Shown in pieces: positions 1 to 6,300 of a stretch of DNA of 6,519 bases. Numbering within the stretch: position 1 is the first letter of the stretch; every line of letters starts with the position of its first letter. Both the position numbers and the translations under genes were made by a program. Source of the stretch: DATEUP01 sp041485285 (GTDB lineage Archaea; Thermoplasmatota; DTKX01; DATEUP01); assembly GCA_041485285.1 (NCBI GenBank), contig JBGPJF010000113.1, positions 1-6,519 on the forward strand, in the 5' to 3' direction. The notes under the pieces are model-generated. The model was not told the DNA's origin, did no database searches, and saw nothing but the letters and a program-made list of their open reading frames with translations.

Positions 1-283
1 GAAGCCGTTCTTCCCGGGGCTCGTGAAGTACATCATGGCCGGTCCGACCTTCGCAATGGTCGTTGCGGGGAGGGACGCAGTCGCGCAGTGCCGGGCGCTC
101 AACGGCGCGACGGACCCGAAGAAGGCCGCGCCCGGCACGATTCGCGCGGATTTGGCGATGGACATCGGGCGCAACCTCGTCCACGCATCGGACTCGGTTG
201 AGTCGGCCAAGCGCGAAATTGAGCTGTGGTTCAAGACCGAGGAGAATGCGCACACCCGCGAGCGCAACTGGATCTACGAGTGA
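1..283 (+). CDS. ndk: Nucleoside diphosphate kinase, 3' part (5' end outside window)
   Basis: Transfers the gamma phosphate from NTPs to NDPs through a phosphohistidine intermediate, balancing cytoplasmic nucleotide pools. The first whole codon is at base 2, and 93 residues are visible before TGA. Family members are usually about 150 residues, so roughly 55-60 N-terminal residues, including the early catalytic Lys, lie upstream. Visible active-site residues match human Ndk spacing: Arg in CRALNGATDP (R88 equivalent) with Thr in the same motif (T94), Arg in PGTIR (R105), Asn in GRN (N115) and the catalytic His in NLVHASDS (H118), encoded at 182-184. The protein ends in the typical WIYE. One small deviation is RAD where the family usually has RGD after PGTI. 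In archaea this gene normally sits just before infB; here another gene lies between. The in-frame GTG at 23 is an internal Val, not a start. Confidence 0.96.
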   Translation, partial: KPFFPGLVKYIMAGPTFAMVVAGRDAVAQCRALNGATDPKKAAPGTIRADLAMDIGRNLVHASDSVESAKREIELWFKTEENAHTRERNWIYE

Positions 284-960
284 GCGCAACCGACCCCGCC
301 CCGGGAGGCCGCCCTCTTCTTTCCCGACTTGAGGCCTTTACTTTTATCAAGGTTCCCGCCAAGGGCCCTTCCTTGGGCGACAACGAGGGCGTCCGGGCCG
401 CGGCCGCAAGCGCAGCGCCATCGGAGGTCCTGTTCCAGCGAGTCGACCCGCGAAAGCGCCCCTTCGGGCGGAGTTTCCTCGCGATCACGCTCGCCACGGG
501 GGTCGCCTTGGCGTCGGCTCCGCTTTGGATCGGCAACCCGAAGGCGGATGTGGTTTGGTGGACGGGTTTCATTGCGACGTGCGCGGTGGGCTCGCTTTTG
601 CTGTTCGTCGTCGTGCTCGTGGGTGCTCGCGAACGCTCCGTCAGGCCCCCTCCCCCCGCGCTGACAGCGGTGGCCATATGGGATTCGACGTGGGGGGCCA
701 TCATTCGTGGAACGGGGCCTGTCGAATTCCGGTTTGAGCGATGCGAAAAGGTCGTGATTTGTCGCGATGGCCGGCGAACCTTGGTGTCCTTTATCGGTCG
801 CCGCGGCGGTGGGGAGCGGCCCTTTGGCCCAGTGTGCTTTTATGACCCCGAGGACAAGGTGCGCCCCATCGTCATACGGGAGGCGCCGAAGAAAGGTGCG
901 CGGGTGCTTCAGAACCTGGCGCGCGGAGAGGAGCCGTTGCGCTTGTCCCCTCACGCGTAA
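280..960 (+). CDS. Hypothetical protein with two membrane segments, between ndk and infB
   Basis: I do not recognise this protein. From GTG 280 it is 226 residues. Two hydrophobic segments lie at about residues 66-84 and 91-116, joined by a very short loop. Basic residues precede the first (RKRPFGR) and follow the second (ARERSVR), which suggests a membrane hairpin with both ends in the cytoplasm. The C-terminal ~100 residues look soluble, rich in alternating hydrophobic and charged residues as in a small beta domain; no catalytic motif is visible. The start is uncertain. GTG 280 overlaps the ndk stop by four bases (GTGA), as in coupled genes, but lacks a clear Shine-Dalgarno. The first ~30 codons are T-rich at third positions and look non-coding. 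TTG 373, about 27 bases after a TATA-like TTTTATCA, would give a 195-residue leaderless product. Codon use is somewhat less GC-biased than in infB. That it is a gene is fairly likely; its role is unknown. Confidence 0.65.
   Translation: MSATDPAPGGRPLLSRLEAFTFIKVPAKGPSLGDNEGVRAAAASAAPSEVLFQRVDPRKRPFGRSFLAITLATGVALASAPLWIGNPKADVVWWTGFIATCAVGSLLLFVVVLVGARERSVRPPPPALTAVAIWDSTWGAIIRGTGPVEFRFERCEKVVICRDGRRTLVSFIGRRGGGERPFGPVCFYDPEDKVRPIVIREAPKKGARVLQNLARGEEPLRLSPHA
342..349 (+). promoter_or_regulatory. Possible TATA box inside or ahead of the membrane-protein gene
   Basis: TTTTATCA lies in a short A+T-rich island in otherwise GC-rich DNA, centred about 27 bases before TTG 373. That is the spacing expected for a leaderless archaeal transcript. 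The T-rich DNA just before it (about 315-345) could also serve as the end of the ndk transcript. If GTG 280 is the true start, this is coding sequence and the match is chance. Confidence 0.3.
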
Positions 961-1068
961 TGTCCCCTTCTGCCCGTAACCTTTTTCCCCGCGGCCCTGG
1001 CTCTCGTCACACCAGCCTCCGTTCGCAGATGGTGGCGGAGGCCCGAGTCGCGGGGAGAGGGTCGCCAT
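961..1068 (+). other. Gap between membrane-protein gene and infB
   Basis: This 108-base spacer has no convincing open frame of its own and no clear TATA box. It contains a run of five T at 982-986, which could be a weak archaeal terminator for the upstream gene, and the infB ribosome binding site at its right end. Without a visible promoter, infB may be read through from upstream or from a divergent promoter I cannot recognise. Confidence 0.4.
1052..1061 (+). promoter_or_regulatory. Shine-Dalgarno sequence of infB
   Basis: The purine-rich GGGGAGAGGG ends seven bases before ATG 1069 and can pair with the archaeal 16S rRNA 3' end. It supports that ATG as the start. It also indicates infB is translated from a leadered or polycistronic mRNA, unlike its possibly leaderless neighbours. 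Confidence 0.6.
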
Positions 1069-2820
1069 ATGGTGTTGCGCCAACCCATCGTCTCCGTCCT
1101 CGGCCACGTCGACCACGGCAAGACCACGCTCCTCGACAAGATCCGCGGCACCGCGCTTGCCAAGCGCGAGCCCGGCGGCGTGACGCAGCACATCGGGGCG
1201 ACGGAGGTCCCGCTCTCCACCATTGAGAAGATCTGCGGGCCCCTGCTAGGCGGGCGGAAGCTCACGATCCCGGGCCTGCTCTTCATTGACACGCCCGGCC
1301 ACCAGGCGTTCGTCAACCTCCGCTCGCGCGGCGGGGCGCTTGCCGACATCGCGGTGCTTGTCATCGATATCAACGAGGGGTTCAAGCCGCAGACGCTCGA
1401 GTCGCTCAAGATTCTGCGCCAAGCAAAGACGCCCTTCGTCGTCGCGCTGAACAAAATCGACGCGGTGCCCGGTTGGCGCAGCCACCCCGACGAGCCGTTT
1501 GTCGTCCACTTCAAGGACCAGCTCGACCAGGTGCAGGAGGCGGTGGACAACCGCATCTACAAGCTGATCGAGCGCTTCCACGAGATGGACCTGCCCACCG
1601 ACCGCTACGACCGCGTCGGGGACTTCTCCAAAACGGTCGCGCTCGTCCCCCTTTCCGCCAAGACCGGCGAGGGCGTCCCCGACTTGCTGCTCATGCTTTC
1701 GGGCCTGGCACAGCGCTACCTCGAGGAGTCGCTGACCGTAGAGGCGGGCCCGGCCCGCGGAACCGTCCTCGAAGTCAAGCACGAGAAGGGGATTGGCACC
1801 GCGCTCGACTCGATCCTCGTCGAAGGGGTCCTGCGCCGCGGCGACATGGTCGTCATCGGCGCGCTCGAAGGCGCCATCGAAGCGCGCGTCAAAGGCCTCC
1901 AAAAGCCGGCGGCCCTCCAGGAAATCCGCGACCCCAAGCGGCGCTTCAGCAATGTCGACGAGGTCACGGCCGCCTCCGGCGTGCGCATTTTCGTGCCCGA
2001 TGTCGAAGGCGTAATCCCTGGTGCGCCGTTCCGCACGACCACCCCTGCAACGCTCGAAGAGGCGAAGGTCGAAGTCGCGCAGGAGTCGCAGATCAAGATC
2101 GAGCTTGCGGACCTCGGGATCTACATCCGCGCCGACGCAATCGGCTCCCTCGAGGGGCTCGCCTACGAGTTGAAGGCCGCAGGGGTGCCCATCAAGAGCG
2201 CCCGCGTGGGGGCCGTCACGCGCAAGGATGTGACGGAGGTCGCGACGATCCCCGACCCGACGATGCGCGCGCTGCTCGCGTTCACTACGCAGGTGCTCCC
2301 CGACGCCCGCGAGGCGCTCCCCGACCAGGACGCGCATGTTATCGAAGGGAACGTAATCTACAAACTCGTCGAGGAGTACCTCGCGTGGCGCGAGGGACGC
2401 AAGAAGCAGACCAACGAGGACGCGCGCGGTGAGATCACCTTCCCGGCGAAAGTGCTCGTGCTCCAAGACCACACGTTCCGCGCGTCCAAACCGGCGATCG
2501 TGGGCGTGCGCGTCCTTGCCGGGCGGCTGCGGTCGGGTTCGCGGCTGATGAAGAACGACGGCAGGGCCCTTGGCCCCGTCAAGTCGATCCGCACCGGGGA
2601 AGAGACGATCCCCGAGGCGTACCCGGGCGACGAGGTTGCCATCGCCGTCGAGGACGTCACGGTCGGCCGCCAGTTCGACGAGGGGGACACCCTCTACACC
2701 GACCTCATCGAAAGCGAGGCCCGAGCGCTCAAGGCCCACGAGCTGTCGCTCGACGAAGTCGCCTGCCTGGACGAGATCACGAAGATCAAGCGGAAAACGA
2801 CAAGGTTCTGGGGGATGTGA
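1069..2820 (+). CDS. infB: Archaeal translation initiation factor 5B (aIF5B/aIF2-like GTPase)
   Basis: A ribosome-dependent GTPase that promotes joining of the ribosomal subunits and stabilises initiator tRNA late in initiation. The 583-residue length is normal for the archaeal form, which lacks the long N-terminal extension of bacterial IF2 and eukaryotic eIF5B. All GTPase motifs are present: G1 GHVDHGKT (12-19), G2 Thr in GGVTQHIG (about 36-43), G3 DTPGH (74-78) with the catalytic His, G4 NKID (128-131) and G5 SAK (196-198). Domain II (beta barrel) spans roughly 225-330 and domain III roughly 340-440. A charged linker helix follows, then domain IV at roughly 455-555, and the C-terminus has the family-typical basic helix ending IKRKTTRFWGM. 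The start is set by homology (LRQPIVSVLGHVDHG begins immediately) and by a Shine-Dalgarno seven bases upstream. No intein interrupts the P-loop, a site where some archaeal infB genes carry one. The long antisense frames over this gene are shadows of its GC-rich codons. Confidence 0.98.
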   Translation: MVLRQPIVSVLGHVDHGKTTLLDKIRGTALAKREPGGVTQHIGATEVPLSTIEKICGPLLGGRKLTIPGLLFIDTPGHQAFVNLRSRGGALADIAVLVIDINEGFKPQTLESLKILRQAKTPFVVALNKIDAVPGWRSHPDEPFVVHFKDQLDQVQEAVDNRIYKLIERFHEMDLPTDRYDRVGDFSKTVALVPLSAKTGEGVPDLLLMLSGLAQRYLEESLTVEAGPARGTVLEVKHEKGIGTALDSILVEGVLRRGDMVVIGALEGAIEARVKGLQKPAALQEIRDPKRRFSNVDEVTAASGVRIFVPDVEGVIPGAPFRTTTPATLEEAKVEVAQESQIKIELADLGIYIRADAIGSLEGLAYELKAAGVPIKSARVGAVTRKDVTEVATIPDPTMRALLAFTTQVLPDAREALPDQDAHVIEGNVIYKLVEEYLAWREGRKKQTNEDARGEITFPAKVLVLQDHTFRASKPAIVGVRVLAGRLRSGSRLMKNDGRALGPVKSIRTGEETIPEAYPGDEVAIAVEDVTVGRQFDEGDTLYTDLIESEARALKAHELSLDEVACLDEITKIKRKTTRFWGM

Positions 2821-2821
2821 G

Positions 2822-2840
2822 CCGCCGCTTTGTCAGGCGG
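2822..2840. terminator. GC hairpin right after infB stop
   Basis: CCGCC and GGCGG form a five-pair stem around a nine-base loop, two bases after the infB TGA. No T run follows on the + strand, so it is not a classical intrinsic terminator. It may instead mark or protect the mRNA 3' end. On the - strand it overlaps the end of the permease-like remnant. Confidence 0.3.
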
Positions 2841-2852
2841 GGCGACCGCTCG

Positions 2853-2871
2853 GGGGGTGCGCTTTGCCCCC
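2853..2871. terminator. Second GC hairpin downstream of infB
   Basis: GGGGG and CCCCC form a stem with a nine-base loop, extendable inward by T-G wobble pairs. Its loop shares GCTTTG with the loop of the hairpin 12 bases upstream. Both lie between infB and the oppositely oriented permease-like remnant, where convergent transcripts would end. No T tract follows. Confidence 0.25.
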
Positions 2872-2970
2872 GCCGCGCGCGGCCCCGACGGCCGCAAAGG
2901 TCACAAAGGTCGCAAGCGACACGAGGACGATCGTGCCGCCCGTTGCCGTGCTGAAATAGTACGAAATCAC

Positions 2971-2977
2971 GATATCT
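2971..2977 (+). promoter_or_regulatory. Possible TATA box of the NikR-like gene
   Basis: GATATCT sits in an A+T-rich stretch (about 2951-2982) centred about 25 bases before ATG 2999, suiting a leaderless archaeal transcript. No Shine-Dalgarno precedes the ATG, which agrees with leaderless expression. The match to the TATA consensus is only moderate, and the same DNA encodes the permease-like remnant on the other strand. Confidence 0.35.
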
Positions 2978-2998
2978 GAGAACGCTGCGAACACGGCA

Positions 2999-3244
2999 AT
3001 GCCGGTCGACGCGATCACCGCCCTCTACCCCGCGCAGATCGAACGGCGGGTGGGCGAGGTGGCCCACGACTTCAGCGACGTCATCCGCTCCATGATGCAC
3101 GCGCACGTCGGGGAGGAGCGCTGCATTACCGTGTACATCGCGAGCGGCGACGCCCAGCGGATCCGCGAGCTTGGCGCGAAGCTCGGGGGCTTGCGCGACG
3201 CCGAAATGGTACGTCTCACGTACACGGACGCGGTTGGACCTTGA
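2999..3244 (+). CDS. Stand-alone NikR C-terminal (nickel-binding, ACT-like) domain protein
   Basis: This 81-residue protein aligns end to end with the C-terminal metal-binding and tetramerisation domain of the nickel regulator NikR. It starts with a domain-typical ITALY strand, followed by the VGEVAHDFSDVI helix, MHAHVGEERC, a strand, and RIRELGAKLGGLRDAEMVRL. The four square-planar nickel ligands of E. coli NikR (H76, H87, H89, C95) match H23, H34, H36 and C42 with identical spacing. NikR proteins normally carry an N-terminal ribbon-helix-helix DNA-binding domain of about 50 residues. None is present: the frame is closed by TAG at 2957-2959, and the other upstream frames show no such motif. 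The protein probably forms a tetramer that binds Ni(II) or a similar metal in the cytoplasm. It may be a sensor working with a separate DNA-binding partner, a metal buffer, or a truncated regulator. The ATG start has a TATA-like element 25 bases upstream. Confidence 0.85.
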   Translation: MPVDAITALYPAQIERRVGEVAHDFSDVIRSMMHAHVGEERCITVYIASGDAQRIRELGAKLGGLRDAEMVRLTYTDAVGP

Positions 3245-3297
3245 TGGCGGGCTGCCGACGAGGGGCGGTGTAGAGTATCTTGACACAAAGCCAACGC

Positions 3298-3306
3298 TTA
3301 ATTAAA
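3298..3306 (+). promoter_or_regulatory. Archaeal TATA box ahead of the metalloprotease gene
   Basis: TTAATTAAA is the most A+T-rich run in the 107-base gap between the NikR-like gene and the protease, and it resembles an archaeal TATA box. Transcription would begin near 3328, leaving a leader of about 24 bases that contains the ribosome binding site. The protease is therefore probably transcribed on its own. Confidence 0.5.
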
Positions 3307-3338
3307 GGCCCCAAGGCTTGCCACATCCGCCCATCAGC

Positions 3339-3345
3339 AAGGGGG
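3339..3345 (+). promoter_or_regulatory. Ribosome binding site of the metalloprotease
   Basis: AAGGGGG ends six bases before GTG 3352. It is an imperfect Shine-Dalgarno match at suitable spacing, and it favours GTG 3352 over the internal GTG 3394. Confidence 0.4.
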
Positions 3346-3351
3346 CCGCCC

Positions 3352-6300
3352 GTGTACGGTTCTATCTCTTCGGTTGCGGCCCGATTTGCCGGCGTGCGCC
3401 TCTTTGCTGTCGCCGCCGTGGTCCTCTGCGCTCCCCCGCTCCTCTTCGCCGCGTTTTCGAGCAGCCCCATGCCCGAAGTCGCGGCGCAAGCGCCCGATCC
3501 CGGCCTGTCCGCCCAACAGGCGGCCACGCACCAGTACGAACGGGCCCGAGGCCTCGACTCGGGGCCGGCCATCGAATACCTCCCGCCGAAACCCGGCGTG
3601 ACGATCGACCCCGCAGCGCTCGCGGACCATAGCGCCGCCTATGCGGCCGGGCCGCGCCAGACGCAGGGGCGCGCGCCCCTTGCGGCCTTCGACTACACGC
3701 GGGGCGACCACAAGGCCATCGTCATCCTCGCCGCGTTCAGCGACGTCGCCCACAGCAGCTACGGGCAGAGCTACTACGATGACAAACTCAACTACAACGG
3801 GACGTCCCGCACCTCCGCTCGGACGTTTTACCTCGAGAACTCGCTCGGGAACTTCACGCTCTACGCAACGGTCACCGATTGGGTCACGCTCCCGAGCACG
3901 CAGGCCTACTATGACGGCAGCGACGACCACATGGCCCACCTCGCGGGCGACGCGGCCGCCGCCGCCAACAGCCAGGTCGACTTCACCCAGTTCGACGAGG
4001 ACGGAGACGGGTGGGTCGACAACCTCGTGGTCATCCACTCCGGCGGCGACGAGGCCGCCGGCTGCACCCCCAACTGCGTGTGGTCGCACATGAGTTACGG
4101 GTACCAGCGCGTCGTTGACGGCATGTCCGTTTCGCCGTACGCGACGGTCGCCGACTTCGGCGCCCCCTCGGGGGACCCCCTTGGCGCATTCACCCATGAA
4201 TTCGGCCACCTCGCCTTCGGGCTGCCCGACCTGTATGACACGTCCCAAAACCCAACGAACGACGGAGTGGGGATCTGGGACATGATGTCGGGCGGGTCGT
4301 GGTACCTGAACCACTTCTCCGCGTGGAGCAAGGAATTCCTCAATTGGGTCGACCCCTTCGTGCCCACGTTCAACGTGGACCCCTACACCATCTACCCGGC
4401 AACCGACGCGCGGTACAACCCCGTCAAGATCACCACGAACTACACGAACGAATACTTCCTCATCGAAATGCGCGCGGACACCGGCGGGCGTTATGACGGT
4501 GGCGTCCCGGTCAACGGCCTTGTCATCTACCACGTTGACAGCAACATTGCCGACCGCGCGCTGAACGGCGGGAACATCGTGGAGGTCAACACCGCCCACA
4601 AGGGCGTCGACGTTGAGGAGGTGGGCACCCAGGACCTCGACGTGTACGGAGGCACCGGCTACTCGAACGACGTGTGGGTGACCAATTCCGTGGGGTTCAC
4701 CCCCACCTCAACCCCGAACTCGAACCTTTACGTGAACAGCGGCAGCTACGCGACGGGAATCCGCGCTTGGAACATTTCCGGGGTCATCTCCAGCGGCGGT
4801 TCCCACCAAACCTTCTCGATCGACACGGGCCGCGTGAACTACGGGCTCACCGGGCAGGTCATCGGCTCGGCGGAGCAGTCGGTGCTCCCGGGTTCGGCCG
4901 CCGTCTACCAGCTTCAATTCACGACGTCCTCCTCCGTCGGGGACAACGTCGGGCTCAGCCTCGACGGCGCCAACCAGACCCTCGGCTCCATCGACGTGAA
5001 CCAAAGGGCCCTCGGCCCCCTGGGCTCCGTGTTTGTGAACCTCACCGTGACGATCCCTCCAGACTGGTCGGCGGGCGACCCGGCTTGGGTGCAGGTGCGC
5101 GCAACCTCGACCACCGACAGCAGGATCACCTTCCTCGTTCCGACGATCACCCGGGCGGCACAGACCTTCTCCGTCGAAGCGCTGGGCGCCGGGGCCCTCG
5201 GCTTCTGGGCCGTGCCCGACGTCACTTACCTGAAGGACTTCACGGTGCACAACTTGGGCAACGGTGCCGACAACATTTCGGTCTCGGTCACCGCCGACCC
5301 GGCCCTCTTGTCCGCCTCGGTCGTCACGCAGCCTGCCTTCGTGGTGCGCGGGGGCTCCACCTCCGTGCCCCTCGAATTCGTGGTGGCCCACACCGTACCG
5401 TACGGTACCGACATTCCAGTCTCCTTCGACGTCCGCTTCGGCCCGCTTGGAGCCCTCCAGCACATCCAGTTCTCCGCCACCGTTCACGCCGACCACCTCT
5501 CGATCGTGGGAATCGAGGTCCAAGCGGGGGGCGCCCAGCTCCTCAACCCCGGCCAGCCGCGCACCTACAACATCACGATCCACAACCTGGGCAACTGGGA
5601 CGCGCCCTTCGTCCTTGAGACCTCGTCGCCCGAGGGCGTTACCGCGTCATTCCTGTTCGGGATGCTGAGCGTCCCCGCGTTCGCCAACGGGACGATGGGC
5701 GCGACGGTCGAAGCGGCGCTCGACGCGCCCGCCGGGTCGACCGGGCTCGTATGGTTCACCGTCAAGTACCAGAATTTCACGCTCGTGACGGCCGCGGCCA
5801 ACATGTCCTACCAGGTCACGCACCGGTTCGCCCTTGCGCTCACGGGCGCGGCGTCGTTCTCCGGGCAGCCCGGGGCCCACGCGAGCTTCAACCTGGTCGC
5901 GGTCAACAACGGCAACGGCCCCGACCGCGTCACCGTCTCGTTCAGGCCCTTGTTCTTGGAGTGGCAGGCGGCGCTCTCCTTGACCTCCATTGCCCTGGAC
6001 ACCACGATCTCGGGCGGCCAGGTCTCGTTCCAATTCACGGCGACCGTGCCCATGGATGCGGTTGGAAACCTGCAACAGACCTTCGTCGTGACGATCCGCT
6101 CGAACGAATCGGGCATCACGGCGACGGCAGAGGTCGCAGTCCTTGTCCTGCCGGTTTACGCCTTCGATGCGACGGCCGACGCGGCCCAATCGGACATCTC
6201 CGGCTCCGAGAGCGCCTCCTATGTGCTCACCTTCCACAACCGCGGGAACGTCCGCGACTCGTACTCGGTCACCGTCGACGGCCTGCCCGAAGGGTGGACG

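Larger units (their letters stand above)
2833..3018 (-). pseudogene. Remnant resembling C-terminus of an ABC-3 (Zn/Mn-type) metal transporter permease
   Basis: The minus strand reads 61 codons from GTG 3018 to TGA at 2833-2835. The product resembles the last transmembrane part of ZnuB/MntB-family permeases. It has a hydrophobic segment with VISYYFSTATGGTIVLVS, close to the family pattern (SYY, small residues, G-x-TIVLV), then a hydrophobic stretch and a polar Gly/Pro-rich tail. Full permeases are about 270-300 residues. Upstream in this frame a TAG lies at 3025-3027, and no continuation appears in the other minus frames, where the NikR-like gene and the protease lie on the opposite strand. 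I therefore infer a truncated relic rather than a working transporter. A short two-helix membrane peptide cannot be excluded. Recognition is from memory of the family pattern, without alignment. Its first 20 bases overlap the NikR-like gene antisense. Confidence 0.42.

Noticed and set aside
1246..2739. 497-codon open frame on the - strand across infB
   Set aside because: It lies fully antisense to a clear aIF5B gene, is rich in Arg, Asp, Val and Gly without any recognisable domain, and is the expected shadow of GC-rich codons.
3280..3306. Bacterial-type promoter (TTGACA at 3280-3285 followed by TTAATTAAA)
   Set aside because: The window is archaeal by gene content, so no sigma-type promoter is expected. 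The A+T run is better read as a TATA box.
3418..3435. Lipoprotein signal (Cys in VVLCAPP) in the protease signal peptide
   Set aside because: The residues before Cys do not fit a lipobox, and the hydrophobic core continues beyond the Cys, so ordinary signal peptidase cleavage is more likely.
3334..4599. 421-codon open frame on the - strand across the protease N-terminus
   Set aside because: It is antisense to the M6 catalytic domain, with low-complexity composition (Val, Arg, Gly) and no motifs; a compositional shadow.
5395..5408. Perfect 14-base palindrome GTACCGTACGGTAC
   Set aside because: It lies inside coding sequence of a repeat, and one palindrome of this size is close to chance expectation in a window this long. 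No partner copy was seen.
4674..5618. 314-codon + frame inside the protease repeats
   Set aside because: It is Arg/Pro/His-rich and out of frame with the protease, whose own frame stays open and shows conserved repeat motifs throughout.
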